Below are positions 18,559 through 31,522 of a stretch of 64,000 bases of DNA, in pieces. A program made the position numbers and the translations under genes. The stretch's first letter is position 1; every line of letters starts with the position of its first letter. This stretch comes from Pseudomonadota bacterium. Lineage in GTDB: Bacteria > Pseudomonadota > Alphaproteobacteria > Rickettsiales > UBA3002. Under the pieces are notes generated by a model. The model saw only the letters and a list, made by a program, of their open reading frames with translations. It was not told the DNA's origin and did not search any database. The stretch covers positions 141,919 through 205,918 of the forward strand of contig JAZKJM010000003.1 of assembly GCA_040384265.1 (NCBI GenBank), read 5' to 3'.

Positions 18559-21146
18559 GCGGCGACCACGTTGATAATCCGGTTGGGGACCACAATGGTT
18601 TTTTTGACCGTTTTGCCCTCCATCGCGGCGAGGACGCTGGGATGGGCAAGGGCAATGGCTTTGGCCTCGTCCTCAGCCAAATCCTTGGCGAGCTGGAGGG
18701 TGGCGCGCAGCTTGCCGTTGACCTGCACGGCGACGGTGACGGTGTCATCCTCCAGCAGCGCCGGATCGGCTTTCGGCCAGGCCCGCGCGGCGATGAGATC
18801 GGTGTGGCCGAGCATGGCCCACAGCTCCTCTGCCAAGTGCGGCAGCAGGGGGGCGATGAGGTGGATGGTGGCTTCGATCGATTCGGCAAGGGCCGGGGAT
18901 TGCGTGGACGAGGGCTGCATCTGTTTTTCGATGCTGTTGGTCAGCTCACGGATGCGGGCGACGGCTTTGTTGAAATGGAAGCCCTCAAAATCCTTGGTGA
19001 CGGCATGGATGGTTTTATGGGTGAGCTTGCGCAAGGCGAGTGCCGCCTCGTCGCTTGTGTCCCGCATGCCGAATCCTGTGTCGCGCCCTTCTGCTACCAG
19101 GCGGTAGAGCCGCCCCAGATAGCGCCATGCGCCATCGACGCCCGATTCGGTCCATTCGAGGCCGCGCTCGGGCGGGGAGTCCGACATCATGAACAGGCGG
19201 GCGGTATCGGCGCCATAGGCCTCGATGATGCCGCGTGGATCGACGGTGTTTTTCTTCGATTTGCTCATTTTCTCGGAGCGGCCCATGGTGACGGCTTCAC
19301 CGCTCGCCAATTGCCAGTTGCCGGCAGCATCCTGATGGACATCGGCCGGGTAGACCCAGTCACCCTTGCTATCCTTGAAGGTGGCGTGGCTGACCATGCC
19401 TTGCGTCATCAACCCAGTGAAGGGCTCGGCGATGGTGAGGACGCCGCAATCGCGCAAGGCGCGGGTGAAGAAGCGCGCATACAGCAGGTGCAGCACCGCA
19501 TGCTCGATGCCGCCGATATACTGGTTCACCGGCAGCCAGCGTGATGCTTCGGACGTGATGCCATTCGCACCGCCGCCGGAGGCGAAACAGGCTGGATACC
19601 AGCTCGACTCGAAGAAAGTGTCGAACGTATCCGTCTCGCGCGTGGCGGGCTTGCCGCAGCTGGGGCAATCGACATGTTTCCATGTGGCGTGGTGGGCAAG
19701 CGGGTTGCCGGGTTTGTCGAAGGTTACATCCGCCGGGAGGGTGACGGGGAGTTGGTTGTCCGGAACGGGCATGGCGCCACAGGCATCGCAATGGATGATC
19801 GGGATCGGGCAGCCCCAATAGCGCTGGCGGCTTACGCCCCAATCGCGCAAACGGTAATTGATTTTGCGGCTGCCGATGCCGCGCGCTTCCAGCTCGGCAA
19901 TGGCTTTTTCCTTGGCATCCGCGACGGTGAGGCCGTTGAAGAGCGGCGAGTTGATGAGGGAGCCGTCACCCGTGTAAGGTTCACTCAACGGCTCGGTGCC
20001 ACCCGACACCACCGGCAGGATGGGCAGGCTGTATTTGGTGGCAAATTCGAAGTCGCGCTCGTCATGGGCGGGGCAGCCGAAAATGGCGCCGGTGCCGTAG
20101 CCCATCAGCACGAAGTTGGCGATGTAGAGCGGGTGCTCGCTGCCGGTGAAGGGATTCACGACCGTAAGGCCGGTATCGAAGCCATGTTTTTCGGCCTTTT
20201 CGATCGCTTCTTCGGACGTGCCGAGCTGGCTGCATTCCTTGATGAAGGCGGCCGCTTGCGGATTGTGGGGGATCATGCTCTGCGCCAAAGGGTGCTCGGG
20301 CGCGATGGCGACGAAACTCATGCCGTAGAACGTATCCGGACGGGTGGTGTAGACCTCGATGCTGCTCTCGATCACCTCCTGAGCGGGCTTGCGGCACAGC
20401 ACCTTCAGGGTGACCAGCGCGCCTGAGGATTTGCCGATCCATTTTTCCTGCATGATGCGGACTTTGTCGGGCCAGGCGGTGAGGCTTTCCAGGCCGCTCA
20501 GCAGTTCTTCGGCGTAATCGGTGATTTTGAGGAACCACTGGTTCAGCGTGCGGCGCTCGACCGGGGCACCGGAACGCCAGCCTTTGCCGTCGATCACCTG
20601 TTCGTTGGCAAGCACGGTGTTATCGATCGGGTCCCAGTTCACCACTGCTTGTTTGCGGTAGGCGATGCCTTTTTCCAGCATCTTCAGGAAAAACCGTTGC
20701 TCATGCTGGTAATATTCCGGCAGGCAGGTGGTCAACTCGCGCGACCAGTCATAGGACATGCCGATGGATTTAAGCTGCTCGCGCATGGTGGCGATGTTGT
20801 GCAGCGTCCAGGCTTGCGGGTGGGTGTTGCGCTGGATGGCGGCGTTCTCGGCGGGCAGGCCGAACGCATCCCAACCCATGGGGTAGAGCACGTTGTAGCC
20901 CAGCGCGCGGCGGAAGCGGGCGGTGACATCGCCCAGCGTGTAGTTACGCACATGGCCCATATGGATGTTGCCCGAAGGGTAGGGAAACATTTCGAGTACG
21001 AAGTAATCCGGCTTGCCGTTTTTTTCGGGCGTGGCGAACACGTTGGCGGCGGCCCAGGCGGCCTGCCAACGGGCCTCGGCGACGCGCGGGTTATAGCGTG
21101 CAGGCGTCAGGGATGCGGCATCCTGCGTATCGCTTGCTTCACCCAT
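18555..21146 (-). CDS. leuS: leucyl-tRNA synthetase
   Basis: An 863-residue class Ia synthetase that charges tRNA-Leu. The ATP-binding HIGH motif appears as '[14 protein letters not shown]' near residue 60, and the KMSKS motif as '[16 protein letters not shown]'. The CP1 editing domain is present ('[20 protein letters not shown]'), as is the zinc-like 'CDACGAMP...CPSCGKP' segment. The C-terminal domain ends 'RIINVVAA'. Length and order are normal and no frame break was seen. The start at 21146 follows the DUF3576 gene by about 25 bp. Confidence 0.98.
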   Translation of the reverse strand: MGEASDTQDAASLTPARYNPRVAEARWQAAWAAANVFATPEKNGKPDYFVLEMFPYPSGNIHMGHVRNYTLGDVTARFRRALGYNVLYPMGWDAFGLPAENAAIQRNTHPQAWTLHNIATMREQLKSIGMSYDWSRELTTCLPEYYQHEQRFFLKMLEKGIAYRKQAVVNWDPIDNTVLANEQVIDGKGWRSGAPVERRTLNQWFLKITDYAEELLSGLESLTAWPDKVRIMQEKWIGKSSGALVTLKVLCRKPAQEVIESSIEVYTTRPDTFYGMSFVAIAPEHPLAQSMIPHNPQAAAFIKECSQLGTSEEAIEKAEKHGFDTGLTVVNPFTGSEHPLYIANFVLMGYGTGAIFGCPAHDERDFEFATKYSLPILPVVSGGTEPLSEPYTGDGSLINSPLFNGLTVADAKEKAIAELEARGIGSRKINYRLRDWGVSRQRYWGCPIPIIHCDACGAMPVPDNQLPVTLPADVTFDKPGNPLAHHATWKHVDCPSCGKPATRETDTFDTFFESSWYPACFASGGGANGITSEASRWLPVNQYIGGIEHAVLHLLYARFFTRALRDCGVLTIAEPFTGLMTQGMVSHATFKDSKGDWVYPADVHQDAAGNWQLASGEAVTMGRSEKMSKSKKNTVDPRGIIEAYGADTARLFMMSDSPPERGLEWTESGVDGAWRYLGRLYRLVAEGRDTGFGMRDTSDEAALALRKLTHKTIHAVTKDFEGFHFNKAVARIRELTNSIEKQMQPSSTQSPALAESIEATIHLIAPLLPHLAEELWAMLGHTDLIAARAWPKADPALLEDDTVTVAVQVNGKLRATLQLAKDLAEDEAKAIALAHPSVLAAMEGKTVKKTIVVPNRIINVVAA

Positions 21147-21172
21147 AGTAGCACCCCTCCCCGATCACAAAA

Positions 21173-21709
21173 CTAGTAGCCCAGCTGCGTCACCCGCATC
21201 TGGCGGGCGCGGGTGAGGACCGTGTCTTCGAGTTTGCGGCCAAGGCTGGCATCGGTGGCGGTGTCGCGCCAGGCGCCGGCTTTGTCTTTTTTCTGGCGGA
21301 AGGTGGTGATTTTGAGGCTATCGGCGCGCAGCTGGCGGTCGAGGATCAGCACGTTGAGCTTGTAGCGCTCACCGGGTGCATCGGGGTCTTCGTACCAATC
21401 GGTGAGGATGACGCCGCCGAACGGATCGGCCTGCGCGATGGGCAGGAAGGCGAGCGTATCCAGGGTGGCGCGCCACAGGAAGCTGTTCACACCGAGTGGG
21501 TTTTTACCGGCATCCTTGTCCTTGGCGCTGTCGCCGCCGATTTGCAGCCCGTCTTCACCCGTGAGTTTGCCCAAACGCTCGCGGCGCTGGTCTTTTTCCG
21601 TTTTGGGGTAGGACTGGTTTTCATCCTGCTTAACGCCGCATGCCGAGAGGGCGAACAGACAGGCAAACACGGTTAATACGGCACGGGCAGTAAGGGGATG
21701 GCGGGTCAT
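21173..21709 (-). CDS. DUF3576 family lipoprotein
   Basis: A 178-residue predicted lipoprotein with an N-terminal signal and lipobox 'LFALSAC' (Cys near residue 24). The conserved body contains 'LGVNSFLWRATLDTLAFLPI' and 'DPFGGVILTDWYED', the hallmark of DUF3576, a family of unknown function found directly upstream of leuS-lptE in many alphaproteobacteria. That neighbourhood suggests a role in envelope or LPS assembly, which is inference only. Confidence 0.88.
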   Translation of the reverse strand: MTRHPLTARAVLTVFACLFALSACGVKQDENQSYPKTEKDQRRERLGKLTGEDGLQIGGDSAKDKDAGKNPLGVNSFLWRATLDTLAFLPIAQADPFGGVILTDWYEDPDAPGERYKLNVLILDRQLRADSLKITTFRQKKDKAGAWRDTATDASLGRKLEDTVLTRARQMRVTQLGY

Positions 21710-21825
21710 AGTAGCACCTGTGGTTGGTCATGGAAAAGAAAACGCACACTAGCGATGCCGCCGGGTTTTGCAAGTGGCGGATTGGGCACCCCTAAGCCCC
21801 CCATCTTTGGGAAATCGCGCCCATA

Positions 21826-21854
21826 GAAAAAGGGCGACTCTTGCGAGCCGCCCT
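21826..21854 (-). terminator. rho-independent terminator after the porin gene
   Basis: On the minus strand a 10-bp stem (AGGGCGGCTC / GAGTCGCCCT, one mismatch) with a GCAA loop is followed by TTTTTC, about 30 bp after the porin stop codon. Confidence 0.88.
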
Positions 21855-21885
21855 CTCCTTATGCTTTTCGTTTTAAGCGTGAAGC

Positions 21886-23064
21886 TTAGAACGCAACCTG
21901 GGTACCGAGGATAAGCGTGGTACCGGTGTTGTTGTATGCACCCGCAGCAGCGTTGCTTTGGTTTGCATCGAAGTCGTAGAAGCTGACTTCCGCGTACGGG
22001 GTCAGGCCTGGAGCCAGTTTGTACTCAGCACCGAGAACGATGTTCTGGAAATCGTTATCAGCCGTCGAACCAGCATAGTCTACGGTCGAGGCCAGGTAGG
22101 TTGCCGACACGCCCACTGGGCCTGCGGTGTAACCAAGACCAAGGGTCCAGTACTCAGCATCGCTGCCCAGTTTACCGGTGTCATCCGCGTTAGCGTACGA
22201 ACCAGCGAGCGAGAAGCCCTGGTAGCCAACGAGGGCGCCCAGGTTCCATGCGTTCACGTCTTCCGTACCGTAACCAGCGGAAGCTGCAGCAGCAGCGCCG
22301 GTTGCCGAAGCGGTTTCATAGGTACCAGCAGCAGCAACTTTTACGCCGCTGAAGGTGCCTTCGTAGCCGAGACCGAGATCGATCACGTCGGTCAGACCAG
22401 CAATGTTGCTACGAGCAACGGTTTGGCCACGGTCACCCAATTGTGGGGTGTAGCTTGCGCCGGCTTGGAAACCCGCAAATTTCGGGGTGTAGTAGGTAAC
22501 TTTGGTCGCGTTGTAGGTGGATTCGTCACCCAGTGCGTTTGCCGAACCATGCTCGCTTGGCAGTTTCGACGTGGTTACGAAACCAGCGTTTGCTGCGTTG
22601 TTGAGTTGGTTTGCACCAGCACCGGTACCGTTGACGAAGTACGTCCACGAACCGTTGATACCACCGGTAGCAGCAGCGAGGGTCGAAGCATCGACGCGCA
22701 GGTTAGCAGCAGCCGATTTGTTGCCACCGAGTTCTACGCGGCCCCAGCCACCTTCGAGGTAGGTGAAGGTACGCGAAGCGTTGACACCTTGGTTGTCAGC
22801 ATCTGCGGTCGAATCTGCTTCCAGATCGATTTCAGCGCCGTAGCCCAGGCCTGCATCGGATTTGCCATCAACTTTAACGGTGATTTCGTTATCGTTGCGG
22901 AAACCGGTGCTACGAACGGCAGCGCCGTCTTTGTCATCGCCCGTGATACCAGCTTGGAAGTCCGAAAAACCACCGAGCGTTACTTTAGGGGTTTCAGCCG
23001 AAGCTGCCGTTGCGAGCAATGCCACAGCGACGAGGCCAGTTGTACCAAGAAGAATTTTTTTCAT
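21886..23064 (-). CDS. outer-membrane porin, Gram-negative general porin type
   Basis: A 392-residue beta-barrel protein. It has a Sec signal peptide 'MKKILLGTTGLVAVALLATA' with cleavage near 'ASA', then 'KVTLGGFSDFQAGI' and alternating amphipathic strands. It includes 'YLEGGWGRVELGGNKSAA' and 'YYTPKFAGFQAGASYTPQ', and the terminal strand ends in Phe ('ILGTQVAF'), as BAM substrates do. It resembles alphaproteobacterial porins with diffusion function; the substrate range is unknown. AAGGA lies 7 nt before the ATG at 23064. Codon use is clean and strongly biased, suggesting high expression, and the gene stands alone with its own terminator. Confidence 0.92.
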   Translation of the reverse strand: MKKILLGTTGLVAVALLATAASAETPKVTLGGFSDFQAGITGDDKDGAAVRSTGFRNDNEITVKVDGKSDAGLGYGAEIDLEADSTADADNQGVNASRTFTYLEGGWGRVELGGNKSAAANLRVDASTLAAATGGINGSWTYFVNGTGAGANQLNNAANAGFVTTSKLPSEHGSANALGDESTYNATKVTYYTPKFAGFQAGASYTPQLGDRGQTVARSNIAGLTDVIDLGLGYEGTFSGVKVAAAGTYETASATGAAAAASAGYGTEDVNAWNLGALVGYQGFSLAGSYANADDTGKLGSDAEYWTLGLGYTAGPVGVSATYLASTVDYAGSTADNDFQNIVLGAEYKLAPGLTPYAEVSFYDFDANQSNAAAGAYNNTGTTLILGTQVAF

Positions 23065-23337
23065 GATCAGTTCCTTCTTTAATGAAACAAAAATATGCAA
23101 CAACGCATACTATTACACGTTGCTACCCGAATGAGCGCGAGGTCGCATCTTGGCGATGCATCCCACACTCCACGGGCCCATTCATTAGCCTGTAATGGGT
23201 TTCAAGCAAGCGGCCCCAAGCTTTTTATCACCCAAATACCCCCTTTACCGCCTTCCTGTTGCAGTTCTGCCACAAGTGGGCCGTCGCCTCTTAAAGCGCT
23301 GGACTAATCGCATAAGCACCTGTATTTGATTAATAGT
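23065..23337. other. intergenic region upstream of porin and yggS
   Basis: About 270 bp between the divergently transcribed porin and yggS genes. AT-rich stretches near 23085-23110 and 23325-23337 may contain promoters, but I see no convincing -35/-10 pair. No repeat copy was recognised here. Confidence 0.4.
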
Positions 23338-24093
23338 ATGAATGATTCCCCCAACTATGGCAGCCTTGCCACACGCCTTGCAGCCCTGCAACAGACACTG
23401 GCGGTTCCGCGTGAAGGGGGCATCGCCCCCTACGCGGCGCAGCCGCTGACCCCCTCCGCTACGCGGCTCGCGCGGAGCGCTACGCACGGCCCCCTCGACC
23501 GGTCGGAACATCAGGCATTCCTCATCGGCGCCAGTAAGGGGCAGCCGGAGGCGGTGCTGGCGGAGGCGATTCGGCTGGGCCTGAGCGATTTTGGGGAAAA
23601 CAAGGTGCAGGAGGCGCAGGCCAAATGGCCGGCACTGAAGGCCGCGCACCCGGCGGTGCGGCTGCATCTGATCGGGCCGCTGCAATCCAACAAGGCGCGC
23701 GAAGCGGTGGCGCTGTTCGATGTGATCCAGACGATCGACCGTGAAAAAATCGCCGATGCGCTGGCCGATGCCATCGCCAAAGAGGGCCGCACACCGGCGA
23801 TGCTGATTCAGGTGAATACCGGCGAAGAACCCCAGAAAGCCGGGGTAACACCGCGCGCCACGGCCGCGCTGCTGGCCCATTGCCGTGGGCTTGGCCTGCC
23901 GGTGGTGGGGCTGATGTGCGTGCCGCCGGAGGGGGTGAACCCGGCACCGCATTTTGCATTGCTGCGAAAAATGGCGGAAACGCTTGGCTTGCCCGAGGTC
24001 AGCATGGGGATGAGCGGTGATTACGAAACCGCGCTGCGGCTGGGGGCGACGATGGTGCGCGTGGGCACGGCGCTGTTTGGGGCGCGGGCTTAG
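23338..24093 (+). CDS. yggS: PLP homeostasis protein (YggS/PROSC) with in-frame repeat insertion
   Basis: A 251-residue YggS-type protein that binds PLP and buffers vitamin B6. Family motifs are present: 'LIGASKGQPEAV' with the PLP Lys near residue 67, 'LSDFGENKVQEAQAKW', 'LHLIGPLQSNKAREAV', 'LIQVNTGEEPQKAG' and 'MGMSGDYETALRLGATMVRV'. Residues 24-53 do not belong to the family. They are rich in Pro/Ala/Arg and are encoded by GC-rich palindromic DNA (23405-23496) including GCGCTACGCACGGC, a block shared with the intergenic repeats. The frame stays open. The insertion lies between the N-terminal helix and the first strand, so the fold may tolerate it. No clear ribosome binding site precedes the ATG. 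Confidence 0.9.
   Translation: MNDSPNYGSLATRLAALQQTLAVPREGGIAPYAAQPLTPSATRLARSATHGPLDRSEHQAFLIGASKGQPEAVLAEAIRLGLSDFGENKVQEAQAKWPALKAAHPAVRLHLIGPLQSNKAREAVALFDVIQTIDREKIADALADAIAKEGRTPAMLIQVNTGEEPQKAGVTPRATAALLAHCRGLGLPVVGLMCVPPEGVNPAPHFALLRKMAETLGLPEVSMGMSGDYETALRLGATMVRVGTALFGARA
23405..23496. repeat. mosaic-repeat fragment inserted in yggS
   Basis: About 90 bp, a multiple of three, with two hairpins (GGGGGCATCGCCCCC and CTCCGCTACGCGG...CGCGCGGAGC) and the 14-nt block GCGCTACGCACGGC at 23477-23490. The 14-nt block is identical in the repeats at 16479-16492 and 30551-30564, and differs by one base at 25044-25057. Confidence 0.85.
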
Positions 24094-24109
24094 AGACACT
24101 CCTGAAGGT

Positions 24110-24184
24110 TTTTGTCATTCCTGCGCATGCAGGAATCTATTTGGGAGACCACGAAGGGGATTCCTGCTTACGCAGGAATGACAA
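24110..24184. repeat. inverted repeat downstream of yggS
   Basis: Arms TGTCATTCCTGCGCATGCAG (about 24113) and ATTCCTGCTTACGCAGGAAT (about 24162, ending in GACA) form reverse-complementary hairpins that each also fold alone. This is a REP-like unit between the convergent ends of yggS and the 202-residue protein gene. Confidence 0.8.
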
Positions 24185-24212
24185 TTCAAAACACCGCAAG
24201 CGGCGGGGCCGC

Positions 24213-24821
24213 CTACAGCACCTGACTGGTGTTTACGTCGCGCAGGTAGGGCAACAGTTGCACTTTTTTGTAGGAACTATGGGCGGAAGCAGGGCTTGCG
24301 CCATACAGGTCGAGCACGGCGCTGTCGGAAGCGCTAATTGGCGTGGGGACCGCGAGGGCAGCCAGTTGCTGGGTTTCAACCGGAGTAACGACGGCAGCTT
24401 CCGCCAATTGCACGGCCGGTTCGGCGGGGGGCACGGCCGCGGCAACCGCGGTGGTGCTATCGCCGGTGAGGGCGGCATAGGCTGCCATGACGGGGCTTTT
24501 ACCGCCGCTTTCCTGTTGGAAAATGACCGTGGCGAGGCTGGCGACAAAACCAATCGGCCCGCCGAGCAGCGTCCCGCCGACCAGTTTGGAGGCGGTGGAT
24601 ACGGTGTGGCCGGTGGCATCCGCCAGCAGGTCGGAGACAATGGGGATGTGGTTGAGCGGATTCACTGCGTCCAGCACATCGCGGAAACTGAGGCCATCGG
24701 CACCGAAGAAACCGCTGCTGGGCTTGGGATCGGGGTGAATATCGACCTTGGTGATGCCGCTCTCTGCCGAGCTGGCGGCGGAAGCAAGGCGAAGGCGGCT
24801 ACTGTCGATTCCTGATTGCAT
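24213..24821 (-). CDS. conserved hypothetical protein with glycine-rich hydrophobic core
   Basis: A 202-residue protein of unknown function. The centre (about residues 38-105) reads 'FFGADGLSFRDVLDAVNPLN', then 'HIPIVSDLLADATGH' and 'LVGGTLLGGPIGFVASLATV'. I recall this pattern, a 'NPLxHIPxVS' motif followed by a GGPxG hydrophobic helix, from uncharacterised alphaproteobacterial proteins. It looks like a helix that inserts in or lies on a membrane. The second half is Ala/Pro/Val-rich and probably disordered. No signal peptide is evident. It is flanked by repeats on both sides, so it has no operon partner to suggest a role. Confidence 0.7.
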   Translation of the reverse strand: MQSGIDSSRLRLASAASSAESGITKVDIHPDPKPSSGFFGADGLSFRDVLDAVNPLNHIPIVSDLLADATGHTVSTASKLVGGTLLGGPIGFVASLATVIFQQESGGKSPVMAAYAALTGDSTTAVAAAVPPAEPAVQLAEAAVVTPVETQQLAALAVPTPISASDSAVLDLYGASPASAHSSYKKVQLLPYLRDVNTSQVL

Positions 24822-25400
24822 ACCTGCTTGCTATGCAAGCGATATGCCAGTTGTTCTGCGGCGTTGCCGCGTGGGTGCGAAGGCGCCCGCTCCTCGCGCA
24901 TGTGCGTCTAGGGTCTTTCGGGCACAGGGCTGTCGCCCTGCACCCCAAAGCCCAAGACTCCCATGATGCTTGTGATTTTTGATTCTTAATCAAAAATCCC
25001 AGCGCATCCCCTCGTTCGCCTTCGGCTCCGGCTTCGCGCGGTCGCGCTGCGCACGGCTAAGTGGGGGCTATGCATTTTTTTTACCTGTTCCCTTGTTCCC
25101 CCATTTCCTCCCAGTTGTCATGCCAGCGCAGGCTGGCATCCATCGCGCGCATGCGCAGGCAATGCTACTAGTGGTGAGAGGGGACTCCCGGTGTGGCACT
25201 ATAGTATGGGTTGCGCTTGTGCGCGCTGGATCCCGGGTCAAGCCCGGAGAGGATGGGGGAGGCATGGGAACAGGTGAGAAAATGGATAGTCTCAGGCAAG
25301 CCGTGGGAGGCCAAGGGCCGACCCGCGTAGCGGCGGGAGTTTGAGGGCAAGGCCCTCATCAGGCGCGCCAGCGCGCAACAACGCGAGGCCTTCGGCCTCG
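24822..25400. repeat. large mosaic inverted-repeat element downstream of atpC
   Basis: No gene in 579 bp. The module order matches the element at 16352-16892: a GCGGCGTTGCCGCGTGGG hairpin (about 24860), TTCGGCTCCGGCTTCGCGCG with GCGCTGCGCACGGC (25044-25057), GGGGGCTATGCATTTTTTTT, TGTTCCCTTGTTCCCCCA and a TGTCATGCCAGCGCAGGCTG hairpin. The centre has GCGCATGCGCAGGCAATG. The inverse half follows, with GGGAACAGGTGAGAAAATGG, ATAGTCTCAGGCAAGCCG and GACCCGCGTAGCGGCGGG. About 150 bp near 24900-25000 (the AAGCCCAAGACTCCCATGAT area) is not shared with the other copies. Confidence 0.88.
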
Positions 25401-25808
25401 CTAGCGATTACGGACGGCGGCGCTGAGGGCTTCGGAGGTTTCGAGGAGTTTTTGAGCGGCGGTGCGCTCGCTGTCGTTTTTGGCACCGGCAAGGGCGCGG
25501 CGGGCTTCCTGGATCGCGTCTTCGGCGTCGCTCAGGGAGATTTCCGAAACGTCCTGGATATGGTCGGAAATGACGGTGCAGCGGGTGGGGGTGACATCCG
25601 CATAGCCGGAGGCGGCGAAGAAACGGCGGTGGAAACCGTCGTTGAATTGCACATCGATCACGCCGGGGCGGATCATCGAGAAAAAGGGCGCATGGCCGGG
25701 CAGCACACCGAAATCACCTTGGAGGCCGGGGATTTGCGCCATCGGCACATGGGCATCGACCACAATCGCGGCGGGGGAGATGATTTGGAGATGGAATGCG
25801 GCGGTCAT
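25401..25808 (-). CDS. atpC: ATP synthase F1 epsilon subunit
   Basis: A 135-residue epsilon subunit: N-terminal beta-sandwich ('FHLQIISPAAIVVDAHVPMA', 'GDFGVLPGHAPFFSMIRPGV') and a C-terminal helical hairpin ('ISLSDAEDAIQEARRALAGA'). It links the rotor to gamma and can inhibit ATP hydrolysis. I chose the ATG at 25808; the frame is open further upstream, but that part lies inside a palindrome and does not match the family. It is the last gene of the atpHAGDC operon. Confidence 0.93.
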   Translation of the reverse strand: MTAAFHLQIISPAAIVVDAHVPMAQIPGLQGDFGVLPGHAPFFSMIRPGVIDVQFNDGFHRRFFAASGYADVTPTRCTVISDHIQDVSEISLSDAEDAIQEARRALAGAKNDSERTAAQKLLETSEALSAAVRNR

Positions 25809-25817
25809 AGGGATTCC

Positions 25818-25886
25818 AGTGGTCAGGGTTCCGAGGTTCAGTGGCCGGAATTGGTAGTCTGCTGACCACCGAATCCCGACCACTGA
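25818..25886. repeat. palindrome between atpD and atpC
   Basis: CAGTGGTCAGGGTTCC (from about 25818) is matched in inverse by GAATCCCGACCACTG (ending about 25885), giving arms of about 15 nt with two mismatches around a 38-nt loop. It fills the 87-bp gap inside the ATP synthase operon and could form an mRNA hairpin that lowers atpC expression relative to atpD. Confidence 0.75.
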
Positions 25887-25895
25887 GCACGTATG

Positions 25896-28252
<2,357 letters not shown>

Positions 28253-28273
28253 GGCGGTTCCTAAAAGCTGTCG

Positions 28274-29800
<1,527 letters not shown>

Positions 29801-29828
29801 GATTTACTCCTGATTTCTTTAGATAATA

Positions 29829-30389
29829 TTAATTGATATTCGGTGCGAGAAGCTGCTCGCGCATGCTGGTAAGGGCGCCGGCCAGGGTTGCGTCCAACCG
29901 CAACGAGCCAAGCTGGATCAAAAGGCCACCCAGAACAGCCGGATCTTCGACCAAGGTGAGCTGCACCTGCTTGCCGGTAGCCTTGGCAAGCGACTGGCTA
30001 AGCTGTTGTTTCACTGCAGCGGAAAGCGCGCGGGCGCTGGTCACGGTGGCGACCTGTTCGCCCTTATGGGCAGCAAGGTCCGCGCGCAATTGTTGGGCGA
30101 TCATCGGCAGCAGGCTGGCGCGGCCATTCTCGGCGACGGTGGCAACGGCGCGGCGAGCGGCGCCATCGGCCTTACCCATCAGCCCATCGAGCACGGCGGC
30201 TTTTTCGGTGTTGGAAACGGTGGGGTTGGCAAGCGCATCGCTCAGGTTTGCGTTATCGGCGATGGCGGCGGCAAGGGTGCTCAGGTCGGCGACGACGGCC
30301 GTTTCATTTTTCGCGGCGAGGGCCAACGCAAAAATCGCCGTGCTGTAGCGGCGGGCAATCGGGGCGGCGTCGGTATGCGAGATGCTCAC
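29829..30389 (-). CDS. atpH: ATP synthase F1 delta subunit
   Basis: About 186 residues. The delta subunit clamps F1 to the peripheral stalk. Motifs are 'APIARRYSTAIFALALAAKN', 'LSDALANPTVSNTEKAAVLD' and the C-terminal 'VEDPAVLGGLLIQLGSLRLD'. The start is best read as the GTG at 30389, with AGGA about 8 nt upstream, which gives the usual length. The open frame continues upstream into repeat sequence that does not match the family. It is the first gene of the F1 operon; F0 genes (atpB, E, F) are not in the window, as is usual in alphaproteobacteria. Confidence 0.92.
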   Translation of the reverse strand: MSISHTDAAPIARRYSTAIFALALAAKNETAVVADLSTLAAAIADNANLSDALANPTVSNTEKAAVLDGLMGKADGAARRAVATVAENGRASLLPMIAQQLRADLAAHKGEQVATVTSARALSAAVKQQLSQSLAKATGKQVQLTLVEDPAVLGGLLIQLGSLRLDATLAGALTSMREQLLAPNIN

Positions 30390-30760
30390 GCGGGAATCCT
30401 TGGGGCTAGTGGGTACGGGGTCTTTTTCGCGCGCGGAATCTATGGGCGGTTGCGTGGTTATGCAAGCGGTTTTTTGGTTGGCGGCTTTGGTGCGTGGGGG
30501 CGTACCCGACCCCACTACCCTCTCACTCGTTCGCCTTCGGCTCCGGCTCCGCGCTACGCACGGCTTGCCTGAGACTATGCTTTTTCTTTGCTGATCCCCT
30601 TAGTCCTCTACCCTCTTCGTTGTCATGCCAGCGTAGGCTGGCATCCATCGCGCGAATGCGCAGGCAATACTAACAGCGGTGAAGCGGGACCCCGTCGTGC
30701 GACGGGGTGACACTGTGTGGGAGGGGGGGGGGTGAAGCCAGCGGCCCCTTCAAGTAAATA
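30390..30760. repeat. mosaic repeat element between dnaQ and atpH
   Basis: No gene in 371 bp. The part next to atpH (30390-30470) must hold the F1 operon promoter, but I cannot place a clear -35/-10. From about 30478 the modules seen elsewhere follow: a GTGCGTGGGGGCGTACCCGA unit, TTCGCCTTCGGCTCCGGCTC, GCGCTACGCACGGC (30551-30564), TTGCCTGAGACTATGC, TTTTTCTTTGCTGATCCCCT, a TGTCATGCCAGCGTAGGCTG hairpin and GGGACCCCGTCGTGCGACGG with GGTGACA. It ends in a short run of G's at 30720-30731. Only the left half of the full element is present. Confidence 0.85.
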
Positions 30761-31456
30761 TTACACTACTGCCCAAACCGGGTGTTTTAGTTTTTCCTGC
30801 ATGGCTTTATGGGCGGCGAGTTCTTCGCTGCTTGGCGGAAAATGGCGTTCGGGGATGTCGGTGTGGCCGGAGAAGGTGAGGGTTTCGGAATCCGTGGCGC
30901 GGGGTTCCGTGGGGGCGGCGGCGGGTTTGGCGAGCAGGCTGCTTTGGCGGCCGCCCATTAATTCCAGATACACATCGGCGAGCAATTCGGCATCGAGCAA
31001 GGCGCCGTGTTTGGTGCGGGCGCTGGTGTCGATGCTGAAGCGTTTACACAGCGCGTCAAGGTTTGCCGGGCTGCCGGGGAAACGTTTGCGGGCGATCAGC
31101 ACCGTGTCGGTGGCGCGGGCGAAATCGATCAGCGGCAGGCCCTGGCTATCGAGTTCGGCGTTGAGGAATTTGAGATCGAACGCGGCATTATGGATGACCA
31201 GCGGGTCGTCGCCGATGAATTCGAGAAAGGCGCGGGCGACGGTTTTGAAGAGCGGTTTATCCTTCAGGAACGCGCTCGACAGGCCGTGGATATTCTCGGC
31301 TTCGCGCGGCATGTCGCGCTCGGGATTGAGATAGACATGAAAGTGATTGCCGGTGCGTATATGGCCCATCATCTCGACGCAGCCAATTTCCACCAGCCGG
31401 TGGCCGGAGAAGGGATCGAGGCCGGTGGTCTCGGTATCGAGGGCGATTTCGCGCAT
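30761..31456 (-). CDS. dnaQ: DNA polymerase III epsilon subunit (3'-5' proofreading exonuclease)
   Basis: A 231-residue DEDDh exonuclease. ExoI is 'IALDTETTGLD', ExoII 'VIHNAAFDLKFLNAEL' and ExoIII 'RTKHGALLDAELLADVYLEL', so the catalytic Asp/Glu and His residues are all present. The C-terminal tail ('FPPSSEELAAHKAMQEKLK') matches alphaproteobacterial DnaQ. I use the ATG at 31456, with GGAAA about 6 nt upstream, rather than an upstream alternative start. It follows coaE in the same direction, as in Rickettsia and Caulobacter. Confidence 0.95.
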   Translation of the reverse strand: MREIALDTETTGLDPFSGHRLVEIGCVEMMGHIRTGNHFHVYLNPERDMPREAENIHGLSSAFLKDKPLFKTVARAFLEFIGDDPLVIHNAAFDLKFLNAELDSQGLPLIDFARATDTVLIARKRFPGSPANLDALCKRFSIDTSARTKHGALLDAELLADVYLELMGGRQSSLLAKPAAAPTEPRATDSETLTFSGHTDIPERHFPPSSEELAAHKAMQEKLKHPVWAVV

Positions 31457-31522
31457 GGGTGATTTCCAGTGGGTGGTTCCCATCGAAGGTAGCGCGAGTG
31501 CTACCCATGGCGCAACCTATCT

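Noticed and set aside
16352-25400. Insertion sequences
   Set aside because: No transposase frame, no terminal inverted repeats with target duplications; the elements are gene-free.
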